DNA of 48,833 nucleotides from Corallochytrium limacisporum (GCA_002811645.1 PDIP01000109.1:22806-71638), one strand, 5' to 3'; positions 11,434 through 22,688 are shown, counted from the first letter of the stretch. The notes: generated from the sequence alone by a model not told the origin. Numbers and translations are program-made.

Positions 11434-12096
11434 ACCGAGAGAGAGAGACAGGGGAGGGAGGAGGAGGAGGGACAGAGAGCGGGCGATCTATTTTTTTTTT
11501 TGGGTTGCGAAATCAAAAATTGACAGCACAAGATCTTGTCCTCACCAACCAACCAACCAACCCCCCCTCCGCTCTCTTCTCCTGCCGCCACCTCGCTCTA
11601 GCCTCTCTCTTACTTCCCTTCTTCCCAAGGGCGGAGGAGAGGAGAAGGGAGGAGGGGGGAGCGGAGCAAGCATAGGACGGAAGATCTGTTTCGGGGTGTT
11701 GAATGTATGGAATTCTTGAGACCCCATTTCGGGCAATTGCTCATGTCACCGGGCCATGCTACTTTGTCATCCTTCGTTTCTTGCTTTGCCCTTTTGTTTT
11801 TTTTCTTTCCTTTTCTTTTGGTTGTTTGTTGATTTTTGTTTCTTGCACCACCGCTGGCCCGCCCCCACACCACCAAACGATTTCAGCAAAACTGCAAAGG
11901 CCCGGAGCGAACGCGAGAGAGAGAGCGGGGAGAGAGGGAAGGAAGGGGGAAGGGGGAAGGACGTAACGAGCTTGCGGAATAAAGAATGCGTTATGTAGTA
12001 TATACGGTCCATTGAGTACTTGGAATGCAGGGACGGGGAAGCAGGGAAGGGGAGAGAGGGGGGGGGGAGGGAGAGAGAGGTGGGAGGAGGAGTAGA

Positions 12097-12320
12097 NNNN
12101 NNNNNNNNNNNNNNNNNNNNNNNNNNNNNNNNNNNNNNNNNNNNNNNNNNNNNNNNNNNNNNNNNNNNNNNNNNNNNNNNNNNNNNNNNNNNNNNNNNNN
12201 NNNNNNNNNNNNNNNNNNNNNNNNNNNNNNNNNNNNNNNNNNNNNNNNNNNNNNNNNNNNNNNNNNNNNNNNNNNNNNNNNNNNNNNNNNNNNNNNNNNN
12301 NNNNNNNNNNNNNNNNNNNN
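12097..12320. other. Assembly gap (224 N)
   Basis: The left flank is G/A-rich (G11 near 12060) and the right flank is C/T-rich. The two flanks are roughly complementary, so the unsequenced part may be the centre of a purine/pyrimidine inverted repeat that stalled sequencing. Confidence 0.95.
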
Positions 12321-12424
12321 CCCCCCTCCCCCCCTCTCTCTACTCTTCCCCCCTTCCCCTCCCGTCCTCCTCCGCGCCCGGGGGGGGGGGCCCGGAGCGG
12401 GCAGTTGTACCCAAACTTCGCAGG

Positions 12425-12455
<31 letters not shown>

Positions 12456-12460
12456 GCACC
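12425..12460. repeat. CAG trinucleotide tract
   Basis: Nearly pure CAG/CAA repeat about 420 bp upstream of the fucosyltransferase ATG. No credible protein contains it. Confidence 0.8.
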
Positions 12461-12881
12461 CACTCTCGAAAGCAGAAAACGAGCAAACCTGCCCGTTCTT
12501 TTTCGTAGGGTCGTGGGGTGTGCAGCAGTGACACAAGTTCTTGGACGCTCATTTGCTCAATAGCGGCGCCCTGGGGGTTTTACCATTCGAACAGACAGAG
12601 TTGGTGTGTGTGTGTGGAGTCCCAATGGCCCTGCGCAGGGGACCAACCGTTTGTCGTGGACTCTTTCTGCTGCTCGGTTTGCCTGTGACAGCTATTAAAA
12701 GAGCTCAGACTCGGTTAGTGGAGTGGCAGTCTGGATCTCGCTTTGATGAGCTTTGTGAAAGAGAGGTCATTTCGCACACGTTCATTTGCACGACTGGGTT
12801 TGATAGTCAAGGGTGTACTCATAGAATATCAAGACAGCCGGGTATTATTCCCACATATATTTAGTATTCAGAGCAGCCATA

Positions 12882-14309
12882 ATGAGCCTTCAGGTAAAGC
12901 TGAAAGGTTCCGCACCACCTCCGCACATCTTCCTGATCCGGTACAGGGCCCTGGGCGTGGTCACGCTTGGACTTCTTTGCTCGTTGTACATATTGTACAC
13001 TTCTACTGTGGCAACCGCCACTAATCAGATACATTTTCAGACTTTAGTCGCTCCGGAGGGTTTTCAATTTAGTAGAAATGTCACATCCCCAATAGTTGAC
13101 ATTGAGCAGGCTCCTATGCAGGATGCAGGACAACATAGCACTAGTAGCTCAGAAAGCGGGAGAAACGACATGGACAGCACAGAGAGCGAGAGTAGTGACA
13201 TGGATGGCACAGGGAACGGGGGGAAAGCGAATTATTCTGGCGCCGCCAGCAGCAGCGACGAAGATAATAGCGCAACGAGCGCCAGCACGGAAGCAGATAC
13301 AATGCAAACGGAGGACCTGGACGTTGTCATCGCCAACGAGACTGCGAGCAATCCAATCGTAATCGAAATGGTAACAGATCAGTTCTTCTATACCCCCAAT
13401 GATCTCTCGACAGATGTTTGGACCATTCCCAAATGTGAGCACAGTCCCAGGGACTGTGTCGTGGTACCGCACGGTTCCAAACTGCGTACGGACGACCTGG
13501 TTGCCGATGCCCGCTGGGTCTTTGGACCGATGAACCAAATGATACTTCCACCCAGGCTGTCTCCGGAGCAGAAACTGGTCATGTGCAGCACAGAATCGTC
13601 GGCATACTACCCGAGGATCTACAATGACGTGCATGAAAGTCATTTCGACTGGTACATGGACACCAGACTCGACGCAGACATTCACATGGGCTACCTCGGC
13701 AACGTGGATGGACTCTTCACACCGGCGCTTCCATCCTCAGAGAAGGAGGACGCGGTCGTGTATCTCAACAGCAACTGCAGGACCAAGAGTCCCCGGAGAG
13801 AAATTATGCGCACCCTAATCCATGAGGACCTGGCTCCCGTGCATTCATATGGCAGGTGCGACAACAACATGCATGCGGGCAGAATCGAGAACAAGATTGA
13901 ATTGTTCCATCGGTACAAGATCTGTGTGGCCATGGAAAATTCCATCGTGGATGGATATGTCACCGAGAAGCTTTTCGAGGCACTAACCGCTGGGTGTGTG
14001 CCCATCGTGAATGGTCCGTCCGACATTGAGCACTTCCTGCCGGACATCAATGCGGTTGTGGACTACCAAAAGGTTGGTGGCACCCCGGAGGCGCTGGCTG
14101 CGGAGATCAATCGTTTGCTCGCGGATCCCGACGCGTACGAGGAGAAAATGGCATGGAAAACCAAACCCCGGGAAGAGCTCAATCCTCTGTTTCTTGAGTA
14201 CCTGGAGCGGTACCCCCGCCGAGGATTATTCGAAGGAGGCATGTGCGACTTGTGCGAACGGCTGGCTCACTGCAGGAAAGTGTCAGAAGCCGGTGGTACA
14301 GAATGCTGA
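12882..14309 (+). CDS. Alpha-1,3-fucosyltransferase-like enzyme, GT family 10
   Basis: The 475-residue protein has the type II Golgi enzyme layout: a short cytosolic N-terminus, a signal anchor at about residues 23-43, an acidic Ser-rich stem to about residue 150, then a lumenal catalytic domain. GT10 hallmarks are clear: SNC at 297-299 followed by a basic TKSPRRE stretch, an HSYGRCDNN motif, and the family signature YKICVAMENS at 345-354 with YVTEKLFEALTAGCVPIV at 359-376. This region binds GDP-fucose in known GT10 enzymes, which transfer fucose to GlcNAc or other sugars of glycoproteins and glycolipids. The C-terminus ends in a Cys-rich CDLCERL segment. The ATG at 12882 is the first in frame. 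No TATTTAA box is near; a TATTAAAAG lies about 190 bp upstream. Acceptor sugar and linkage cannot be read from sequence. Other genes here encode sequon-rich secreted proteins that could be substrates. Confidence 0.93.
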   Translation: MSLQVKLKGSAPPPHIFLIRYRALGVVTLGLLCSLYILYTSTVATATNQIHFQTLVAPEGFQFSRNVTSPIVDIEQAPMQDAGQHSTSSSESGRNDMDSTESESSDMDGTGNGGKANYSGAASSSDEDNSATSASTEADTMQTEDLDVVIANETASNPIVIEMVTDQFFYTPNDLSTDVWTIPKCEHSPRDCVVVPHGSKLRTDDLVADARWVFGPMNQMILPPRLSPEQKLVMCSTESSAYYPRIYNDVHESHFDWYMDTRLDADIHMGYLGNVDGLFTPALPSSEKEDAVVYLNSNCRTKSPRREIMRTLIHEDLAPVHSYGRCDNNMHAGRIENKIELFHRYKICVAMENSIVDGYVTEKLFEALTAGCVPIVNGPSDIEHFLPDINAVVDYQKVGGTPEALAAEINRLLADPDAYEEKMAWKTKPREELNPLFLEYLERYPRRGLFEGGMCDLCERLAHCRKVSEAGGTEC

Positions 14310-14506
14310 TCAGCGGGGCGGAAGTAACGATGATTTATAGCATGCAGAGTTTATGGAACAGTGTCGACGCTAGTTTTAACCAGTAAATCATATACGTAAT
14401 AGAAAGGTAGCACAGTTAGTTGAACATTCTTGTATGTGGAACACTTGTATTCTTAACAATTTACAGAGGTAGTTCAATGGATGCAGTCATAGCACAACTC
14501 GGCCCT

Positions 14507-15013
14507 TCAAAGGCTGAAGTCCACAGGGTCATAGGGATGCGACAAACGGGACTTGGCGCAGGTGTAGTCGGCTTCGGGATCACAGAAGCCACTCTGGCAG
14601 TACAGGTCGGAGATGCAATACTCGCCTTCCGCAAGGGAGAGGGGAGAATTGGAAGGGCCACAGATGCCGTCGGTGGTGCAGTTGTTGCTCCAGCAGTCGT
14701 CGTCAGCGCTGCAAGGGCCGCCAACGCGGACATTGACACCACGGCAGTAGCCCTGTCCGTCCCAGTTGTACGCGCAGCCACCGTTGTTGCAGCACTGGGT
14801 GCCGTAGGCGCATATGTCTCCCTCACCGGCTCCAGCGAACTGGCACTGGCCATCATCGAAGCACATTTTGGTGAGGCCGACCCGTTGGCAGGAACCACCG
14901 CAGCATTCAGTGTCTACCTCGCAGGCTTCCTTGTGAGCCTTGCAGGTTCCGGTGGGAACAGCGCTGGCCATGCCAACGACGGCAGCGAGAGCGATAGCAA
15001 AGAAGGTCTTCAT
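14507..15013 (-). CDS. Small secreted 20-cysteine protein (copy 1)
   Basis: The 168-residue protein starts at the ATG at 15013. Residues 1-18 are a signal peptide (MKTFFAIALAAVVGMASA) identical to that of the gene at 17985-18488. The mature part has 20 cysteines in about four short modules. Two contain a CC pair followed by GGSC or NNGGC, a spacing seen in knottin and Dickkopf/colipase-like disulfide folds; the last two have the form C-x5-C-x4-C. No catalytic motif is visible. It is likely an extracellular disulfide-stabilised protein; candidate roles such as wall component, inhibitor or effector are guesses. A TATTTAAG box lies 130 bp upstream. The gene converges on the fucosyltransferase, about 200 bp from its end. 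Confidence 0.9.
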   Translation of the reverse strand: MKTFFAIALAAVVGMASAVPTGTCKAHKEACEVDTECCGGSCQRVGLTKMCFDDGQCQFAGAGEGDICAYGTQCCNNGGCAYNWDGQGYCRGVNVRVGGPCSADDDCWSNNCTTDGICGPSNSPLSLAEGEYCISDLYCQSGFCDPEADYTCAKSRLSHPYDPVDFSL

Positions 15014-15142
15014 GATCAGGGATCTTGTTGTTGGTTTTTCGTGTTCGAACGTTGTTGGGGCAAAGTGAGCTTGCGTGTCAAGTGAACTTGTTGATTGATG
15101 ATCATGCCCTGACCCTCACACTTCACACATCAACCCATGACC

Positions 15143-15150
15143 CTTAAATA
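15143..15150 (-). promoter_or_regulatory. TATTTAAG box of the gene at 14507-15013
   Basis: Minus-strand GGTATTTAAGGG. The flanks (atgacccttaaatacc, and gatgatcatg further downstream) are shared with the promoter at 18609-18616, so the duplication included the promoter. Confidence 0.7.
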
Positions 15151-17984
15151 CCCTTTCCAAAGCCTCTCGAAACAAAACAACATCATGTGCATCCTCCGCA
15201 ATGCCACGCAACGGTCACACAGTGATAGCTTTGATGGCCCACATTTGGCCTCTTTCTCCTCCGGTCCGTCCCGCCACCGTTCTTCACATGCCACAAACTC
15301 TCTCGTCCACCTTGGTGTCTTGACTCGCTCTCACCACACCCGTGATTGTTTTCTGCCCCCATTCAGTCACCATTGGTCTGCTTGTGATATGGTTCTTTAT
15401 CCAAACAGAACAACTTTTGTTCTCTGATGGAGCCATCCCAAGGCACCGTCTGTGCCGCAACAGAGGCTTGCTGGTCTCTCTGTTGTCGTACACCAAGTGC
15501 AAAGTTCTAAGAAGGCCAAGAGGGACCCAAATAAACTGTTTCCATCGTTTGGCTCTCAGGAAACCGTTCTTATCAAAGCCTTCCCAGTTGGCAGTCTTTA
15601 CAGCTGACTATGATAGCGTAAGAGACTTTTGCAAACTCACCCACCTTTTTCTCTAGGAGGTGACCAAATGTGCAGAATGGTTCAGCGTGGATGGGCGCCA
15701 ATATGATAGTCGGGCATCACAGGGCCCAGGGCACCATGTCGTTCAAATGATCTCTTCTATGGACAAAGAAGACAATGACCATGTTTGTGTCTACCATGGA
15801 CATCAGATCAACCATTGTGGATCCGTCCAATGCGCTTAAGAAAAGGGCCGCCATAGTAGAGCGTCCGTACGGGAAACATCAGTTTCTTTAGTCAATGCCT
15901 GTGACATCCAGGGCATGTTTAGAAAATCTTCGGTTTTCAACCTTATTTCCCATCTCGCGCACGGCACTGTTTGTTGGGTCCTAACGATTCCTATCTTAGT
16001 ATTAAGCAGACAATGACATCCGCAGGATCGATGAATGACAGGTCAACAAATCGCATACAAATGAACCTCATATTTGAAGCTGCGCAAACACGCCTGTTTG
16101 ATTAACGGGCCGGAGCATTTGCGCCTCTGACATATTAATTTGCGCCATGACGGTCATGAGAGCCTCCTTCACGCAACCGCCATACTTCTACATTCACTAT
16201 ACGTCTGTGCCGTGGCCCGCTGGTTGCGCCTGGCCCAGTCTTGCCCTTCTTCTGTGCTCTTCATTTACCATGTTTATTCGGTTGATTTAATACTACTCCT
16301 CGATGCTGCTGTCGAGCCTTCGCATTAATCGCGCTTTGAACAATTTTGGTGTTTCAGGTGTGGCCATCCCCAGATTTTTGTTTTCAGTTGGGTGCATGGA
16401 ACCATGGTAGAGTTTCTAATTTGGCCCCAACGTACACCAAGCATAGGCACTGTGGGTGAGTGCGAAGCTCGTGCCATGGTGAGTGACACATCGCACCACG
16501 CATATCACGGGTTCTGGTGATCGAGGGACACAATAGACTAGTGTTCCCGTTGTTTGGTGCTGTGGCCGTATGCAAGACGGTGAGCACGGTCGGTCATCCA
16601 GGAAAGCGGCCAAACGACAAACAGTGACTGCCTGGGCATGGTAAACACACATCTAGTATGGGCGTACAGAAAGCCACTGTGGCCAGGATACGTCACGGAG
16701 ATTGTATTGGATGCGTCGCTTAGGTGACGAGACCCAGAAAATCGCTGCAGTATGTTAAAAGAATAGGGGGCTTCCATCGTTGTCGCCGATAGTTGAACAT
16801 AGCAGGACAGTATGGGACGGTTGGATACGGACTTGTTTTCTCCATAGTCTGCATCAGACGGAAATAATGAGTTGACTGTCGAGCACATGTCGAATACCAC
16901 AACGGCCTAAGAGCCTGCGGAAGATGAAGTTCTTCGTCTCCGGACACATGGACACTGTACAACACTTCAAACCCATCGATGTAACCTGTCGGTCACCATT
17001 CCGCACAGGAGTATGACAATGCGACATAACGTTCCAGACCCCTTTGAATATGTTCTTGAACCTTCCACAACGTACAGAATAGCGAATGCATCTGCAAGGC
17101 CCTGCGCGCGAGCCCAATCGTGCGAACTCTGCGAGTTTACCTCATTTGAGATCCCCTGCAGAGTTCGTAAATTCCTATCTAGATGCCAATGCTACACCAA
17201 AGCCCGCAAGATGGATGATGATCATGAACTGCGCGGGTCGTAACAGACTGTCTTACGAAGTGCGCAGATATTGTGCATATGGATGGAAACCTTTTGGAGC
17301 GGTCCACCCCTCTACTAGGTCAATTAATACGGTTCCCCGTCCCACGGATAGCGCCGTAAATTCCTTCACACTCGCAGTGGCAAATTTATTTCCATACATT
17401 TACTATACAAATCATGTGATATGTTTTGTATTTCGGTGCTATTTTTGGTAAAACCCCTTCCCGCGGCGGGGACAGTCGGTTCACCTGGTGCAAGATTGGA
17501 GCAAAGTGGCGCGGTCTGGGCACCTGACAAATTTTTGTGCCTGTCCCGGCCTCCCGGGGTAGCTGGGTCGGGGAGGGAGAGAAGAGAGGGGGGGTTTGGG
17601 GGGGGGGTATGCCTTGGAAGACGGGAGCTCGCCCCAGAGGGTCAAGCCAATCCAAATTCCATAATCAGCTGTTGATTGACACAGTGAGCACCGCCGTGGG
17701 TAACGGGGTCAGGTCTCTGTGTCCTCGGGGAATGGCCCAACCGGATGCTCCAGCCCTCCTTCTTGACAGATTGGCAACTTCATGGGCCCTGGTCAACGCA
17801 AACTAGGTTAGGGTTGCTTCTTGACAGATTGGCAACTACATGGGCATTGATCAACGCAAACTGAGCCATTCTTCACGACTACCACCCAGTCCCGACTGGC
17901 CTCACCAACTCAACAATATTTGCACAGATGCTCTATTGTTACATCTCTCGATGGCAACTGATGACCAGGTGTGGCAAATAGACT
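15151..17984. other. Intergenic region between the two Cys-rich genes
   Basis: No gene supported. It holds short open frames without recognisable domains, a GC-rich island at about 17455-17640 ending in G9-10 tracts, and a 43-44-bp direct repeat at 17761-17862. Confidence 0.5.
17761..17862. repeat. Direct repeat, two copies of 43-44 bp
   Basis: A segment beginning tcttgacagattggcaact and ending caacgcaaact occurs at 17761-17804 and 17819-17862 with a few mismatches, 58 bp apart. Confidence 0.9.
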
Positions 17985-18488
17985 TCAGAAGTCCTTGGGG
18001 TCAATGGGGTCAACGGGGTGGTTCAGGCGGCTCTCGCACGCCCTGGTCTCCGGGTTGCAGTATCCACCCTTGCAGAATGCATCGCTCTCACAATGGACTC
18101 CATCGTCCATCAGCAGCCATTCCTCGTTGGGGATGCAGAAACCGTTGCTGCCGCACTTCGAGCTGTAGCATTGTGCATCACCGGTACATTCGCCACCGAT
18201 GCGCACTCTGCCGCCGTAGCAAAAGCCGGTCATCAGCATGCAACCGCCTTGTCCACAGCACTGAGTGCCCAAGGAGCAGATCTCACCAGCCGTCTCATTA
18301 GGACCGGAAATCTGGCACTGGTCGGCATCGAAGCACACCTTTCCGAAGTTACCAAGCGGCTGGCAGGAACCGCCGCAGCATTCAGAGTCAGTCTCGCAGG
18401 TTTCTTTGTGGCTCTTGCAGCTGTTGGCTGGAACAGCACTGGCCATGCCGACGACGGCAGCGAGAGCGATAGCAAAGAAAGTCTTCAT
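17985..18488 (-). CDS. Small secreted 20-cysteine protein (copy 2)
   Basis: The 167-residue paralogue of the gene at 14507-15013 starts at the ATG at 18488. The first 20 residues are identical between the two proteins, while the mature parts have diverged but keep all 20 cysteines and the CCGGSC and QCC pairs. The C-terminal LNHPVDPIDP tail matches the SHPYDPVDF tail of copy 1. One NET sequon is present. A TATTTAAG box with shared flanks lies 121 bp upstream. Contrast between an invariant leader and diverged mature regions is typical of secreted Cys-rich families under diversifying pressure, but selection has not been measured here. Confidence 0.9.
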   Translation of the reverse strand: MKTFFAIALAAVVGMASAVPANSCKSHKETCETDSECCGGSCQPLGNFGKVCFDADQCQISGPNETAGEICSLGTQCCGQGGCMLMTGFCYGGRVRIGGECTGDAQCYSSKCGSNGFCIPNEEWLLMDDGVHCESDAFCKGGYCNPETRACESRLNHPVDPIDPKDF

Positions 18489-18608
18489 GGTCTTGAGATC
18501 TTGTTATTAGCTTTGAGAATTTGAACGTTGGTAAGCGAGCTGGCCTGTGGAGTGAACTTGTTGGGTGATGATCATGCTCTAGACCACTTCAGGCATCAAC
18601 CAATGACC

Positions 18609-18616
18609 CTTAAATA
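18609..18616 (-). promoter_or_regulatory. TATTTAAG box of the gene at 17985-18488
   Basis: Minus-strand GGTATTTAAGGG, 121 bp before the ATG, in the same context as 15143-15150. Confidence 0.7.
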
Positions 18617-20637
18617 CCATTTCAACATTTCCAAAATACCACCTTAGTCATCATGTGCGAAAACACACCACCATCTCACGCTCCGATACATCGCCAACAG
18701 ATCCTCATTTGGTCCTTCTCCCTGAGCTTTCACAGATCCCTCCCCCTCCGCTGGCCAGCCCCAAGGCACCCGGAGGAGTCCGTACGCACAGCTGCGCAGC
18801 AGAGATGTTCGTGGCACTCCTCTCTTAGCCTCTTCCTACATCTTCATCTTTGCGCCTGCTTCACAACCAAACCAACCCCTCCTCCGGCCACCCCCCCTCT
18901 TTTTTTTTTCCTTTTTGCCTCTCCGACGATTTGCACACCCGCCCGTTGCCCATCCTGCGAAGGATAGCCCCTGTCACAGGGTGAAGGGATTGCAGGGCAA
19001 CCGAGTTAGCAACTCTTCCAGTGTTTGCTTGTGTATTCGCACCAGCATTTGTGAAATTCTAAGGTTCAGACAAAGCATGGCCTGTCCTTGGCTTTTGCAC
19101 TCATTCCTATCTATCCGCCATTTGCTCTTGTTCAAAATAACGATGACCGGCAGCGGCCTTGAGGAGCAACATTGCCGTAGTCATCCAGCACTTTGAGCAC
19201 CTAGGTACCCGCCACCATTATGAACACCTTGGGATACGGATGGACAGTTGTGCAATGACCGCTTTTGAGACAAGCCCGTTCACCGTATCAAACACTGTCG
19301 GGACGAACTGATTTGACTAGCATGGTCGACTTCCATCAAGCACAATGCCCTCGCAATTCAGTAAAGAGCGAGAGCGTTTTGAACGTCGCTGTGGGAGGAC
19401 GCTGTGATGTCCATGTTCGTCACAGTCTAGACAGAAGATGCGCAAGGCCACTCATTAAACTAAGTGCATCATGCACCTGCAGTTGGACAAGACGAACATC
19501 CCTACCAACCACTATACTCAACGGAGGTTTTGAAAGTGTTCTATAAATGGACAAGCTGTCCGTGGGCGTGCAAAGACCTGTGATACGGGGAAACCGCGTC
19601 AAATGGAATCCACTAGAATGTCAAAATCCCCAATACAAACTATAGCCATCCTTGAATATCTAACACTAAACAGTTACCATGCTCGTATTCAGCATGCCCA
19701 CCGGATCAACTGAATCGGATCAGACTAACTTTAATTGTTGTACGCACATCATCAGCCCCTTTACAGGTTCTGAACTCATGTGAGCCAACATTCAATGTCG
19801 GGTCTAAATGACCCAGGACTCTCACCGCGCAAAAGCCAGTATATCTGAAGATGCACAAGCTGTCAGTTTCATGGAAAGTGTCCTATGTCCCTCCAGTCCA
19901 GCGTCGTGATTTCCGGACGCGGGGATGTTTTTGCCTTCCTCTCCGCCTATGCGTTGTCGGGACGGCGCGGGAGCGCGGTCGCTTCACCTTGTGCAAGCAA
20001 CGCCACCCGGCGCACGGGGGGCCCCCCTGCGTACCGTACATTTACGTAGAAAACTGGATGGTAACGCGGGGGCAACGTCCCCATTTGGGAGGGTGGGGGT
20101 AGCGCAAAAAAAAATATAGTCATACGAACGTGGGGACTGGGAGAGGGGTGAATGTCTTGGTGCGCGCTCGCGATGATGGGAGATCACTTATTAATCGTTC
20201 TCAGGTTTTTTGTGTCCTGCGCCGGGCCGGACTGCAGTAGATTTTGTACTGCGAACCAACAACTTCCCCCCGCGCGTCCGCCGGGGGTTGGGTAACGTGG
20301 AAAGAGGGGGACCCCCCCCCCCGGGGGGCCAGCGAGGGACGGGTCTGCAGAGCAAATTTACCAAATGCGGGATGGATACCGGTCCCCGAGGCACGGGGGT
20401 TTGGGGGGGGGGGAAGGAGCAGGGAACGGGACCGGTGCCCAAGAAGGCGGTGGGCAGGTATGGAATGGTCGTCAAACCATGGCGTTGTCTAAGCAGTTAA
20501 TGAGCTTTCCGATGGATCACAGGATGGTGGTGGTGGGATACATACCTAATTATTATCTGGTGAGATCAATCGCTCGCTTTCGAGATAGATTTTTGGAATA
20601 TGGTGAAACAAACTTTACTAAAGTGTTTGTGGCCTGT
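18617..20637. other. Intergenic region, no gene seen
   Basis: Short open frames only. The part 19900-20440 is a GC-rich island with C10G6 near 20309-20327 and a G9-10 run near 20403-20412. Nothing else recognised. Confidence 0.5.
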
Positions 20638-22608
20638 TTACTTGCCAGGGCGACGGGTCTTCAGCCACAACAGAAGGCAGAAGAAGATCCTGTAGGCAAT
20701 GTAGAAGGCAATGAGAATCCCAATGCCTTCCCACTTACTCTGGCCATGGAGCTGATAGGTGTCGAATAGCGCGATCACGTCTGGTTCGCCGTTGCGTTCC
20801 TCAAAGATCGCAATGACCAATGAGTTTATGGGATAGAAGAAGAGAGACAGGTAGCGGATCCATGCCAAGTAGTCGGGCATTTCACCAGGTGGAATGAAAT
20901 AGCCAGAGAACAAAAACATGAATGCAATGCAACTGATGGCCGTCACACTGGCAGTGGGCAGATTTGGCGCATTGACGCTGATTACAAAACAGAAGGCCTG
21001 GGCAGCGAGCTGGGCCACGGTCAGCACAAAGGCAATGAAGAAGAACAGACCTGCTCCTTTCAATCCGATAAGAAAGAATGAGCAAATAGTGTACAGCAGT
21101 GCAGGAAGAAACTTAAGCAGAGGCCACGCAAGACTGCTAGCCGCGGTGTAGCTGGTAACACGGTAGGAATGTTGACTAATTTCACGATCCAGAATCTCTC
21201 GCTCCTGGAGAAAGATGGGCAAAGCATCCGCCTGTGAGAAGCTGAGAACGGCTAAAGTGAAGGCGATAAACCCAGTCAGAGTGACGGTCGCCAGGTCTCT
21301 GTCAAAGACATCACGGTAAAGTAGACCCAGGATAATACCATTGAGAATGCAAACACCAATGGAAGCAATAAGCAACTCGGGATTGCGGGTGATATTTAGA
21401 ACCGCACGGTGCGTAAGGACAGGAATTTCGGAGAAGGTGCTGTTTGCATATAGAGAACCGGAGCTATTGTGAGTATGAGTGAGTTTAGGCTTAGCCTCGG
21501 CTTCACCACCACAAGTGATAAATTCTCCATAGTAACTGTCCCATCTTTCTTGCAGCATTTTCATGTTCATTTGGTCATTTCCGGCCAAGGCATTCTCAGC
21601 GACATCGAGAACAAACTCTGCGACGTTGACATGGCTAGGCATTGTGATCTGGAACTCTCTCTGGAAATACTCGCCAACTTCGGAAGGCTTTCCACTGTAG
21701 ATTGTGCGACCATCACCAAGGAAAGTCATTCTGTCAAACATGGAAATGAGACGAGCACTGGGCTGGTGGATTGTACAGATGACAATACGTCCCTGCTTGG
21801 CCAAACTGCGAAGCGTGCGGCAAACGTGAGCTGCGGTGGAGCTATCCAAACCGCTAGTAGGCTCATCAAGGATAATGATATCGGGACGGGCAATGATTTC
21901 CACACCGATGGTGACACGACGGCGCTCACCTCCCGAAACCCCACGATATACGTCGTTTCCGATCCGAGTATCCCGGGCCTTATTCAGCTGCAAATCATCC
22001 AAAATCTCCTGAACGATCTCCTCCCTCTCTGCCTGAGTCTTGTTGATCTTGAGCTTCGCAGCGTACATAATGGTCTCGTACACAGTAAGCATAGGGTAAA
22101 GAGCGTCACTTTGCTGTACGTAGGCTGCTTGTTCCATAGCTTTCGAGATTGTGGTGGGCTGATTGTTCATGGTGAAGTCTGCACTTAGGTTTTCCGAGGG
22201 AAGGCGGCCACTCAGAGCGTCTAGCATGGTGGTCTTGCCGGCACCGGAATGACCCAAGATAGCAAGCATTTCCTTTGACTCTGCATAGACGTTGATTCCA
22301 CTCAGGATCTGCTTTTTGGTCGGCTTCTTTACACCAGACTCAACATCGCTCCGTTTCGCGCTCCTCGGCACTTTGACATCCACTGAGTAAGTGAGATTAT
22401 TCCATTGCAGACGACGGATTTTGCCTTCCAGCTCACGCTTATTGGAATGAATGCGATCGTCAACGTCGTCGATGTTGTATATGTGGTTGATGCCGGAACT
22501 CCGGCACCCGCTGATGTCTATGTTCACGTGATCGTTTCCATCGCGAGGATTGTCACCAGGCATTCCCTGTTCGGGGATGTGTTCATTTGTGTTCGTGTTC
22601 TCCATCAT
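20638..22608 (-). CDS. ABCG-family half-transporter
   Basis: A reverse-organised ABC half-transporter with the nucleotide-binding domain first. I place the start at the ATG pair 22608/22605 (656 residues). The open frame extends to an ATG at 22848, but that lies upstream of a TATTTAAA box at 22681-22688 and inside a duplicated non-coding segment, and the extra 80 residues look non-coding. Motifs: Walker A GHSGAGKTT at about 119-127, signature VSGGERRRV at 224-232, Walker B IIILDEP at 244-250, switch His in TIHQPSA at 281. Residues about 410-650 hold the membrane domain, ending in a KTRRPGK tail. ABCG half-transporters dimerise and export lipids, sterols or small hydrophobic compounds using ATP; the substrate here is unknown. 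Confidence 0.95.
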   Translation of the reverse strand: MMENTNTNEHIPEQGMPGDNPRDGNDHVNIDISGCRSSGINHIYNIDDVDDRIHSNKRELEGKIRRLQWNNLTYSVDVKVPRSAKRSDVESGVKKPTKKQILSGINVYAESKEMLAILGHSGAGKTTMLDALSGRLPSENLSADFTMNNQPTTISKAMEQAAYVQQSDALYPMLTVYETIMYAAKLKINKTQAEREEIVQEILDDLQLNKARDTRIGNDVYRGVSGGERRRVTIGVEIIARPDIIILDEPTSGLDSSTAAHVCRTLRSLAKQGRIVICTIHQPSARLISMFDRMTFLGDGRTIYSGKPSEVGEYFQREFQITMPSHVNVAEFVLDVAENALAGNDQMNMKMLQERWDSYYGEFITCGGEAEAKPKLTHTHNSSGSLYANSTFSEIPVLTHRAVLNITRNPELLIASIGVCILNGIILGLLYRDVFDRDLATVTLTGFIAFTLAVLSFSQADALPIFLQEREILDREISQHSYRVTSYTAASSLAWPLLKFLPALLYTICSFFLIGLKGAGLFFFIAFVLTVAQLAAQAFCFVISVNAPNLPTASVTAISCIAFMFLFSGYFIPPGEMPDYLAWIRYLSLFFYPINSLVIAIFEERNGEPDVIALFDTYQLHGQSKWEGIGILIAFYIAYRIFFCLLLWLKTRRPGK

Positions 22609-22680
22609 ATCTGTAGAATTAGTGTTTCTTTTTTGTACGGATCGGGATCTAAAAAAGTTACGATCTGTTTCTACTTCCTG

Positions 22681-22688
22681 TTTAAATA
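22681..22688 (-). promoter_or_regulatory. TATTTAAA box of the ABCG gene
   Basis: Minus-strand CCTATTTAAACAGG, 73 bp upstream of the proposed ATG at 22608. It argues against starts further upstream. Confidence 0.6.

Larger units (their letters stand above)
7671..12540. other. Microsatellite-rich gene desert
   Basis: About 5 kb with no credible gene. It contains C/G islands (C14 near 7881-7894, G10 near 8081-8090, ccccccggggggg near 8442-8454), CAAC/CCAA repeats, (GT)n(CT)n, (AG)n, (TAC)n, poly-A/T runs, a CAG tract at about 12425-12460 and an assembly gap. Open frames here are low-complexity translations of these repeats, often open on both strands. Confidence 0.6.

Noticed and set aside
12020-12531. 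Frames spanning the first N run, including a poly-Gln stretch
   Set aside because: They exist only because N is read through, and the rest is low-complexity.
14420-15085. Plus-strand frame of 221 codons rich in Ala/Val, with a like frame at 18018-18524
   Set aside because: Antisense to the Cys-rich genes; Cys codons TGC read as GCA (Ala) on the other strand. No independent evidence.
15717-15854. Minus-strand 45-codon frame with a hydrophobic stretch
   Set aside because: Short, no promoter box, no relative in the window; indistinguishable from chance.
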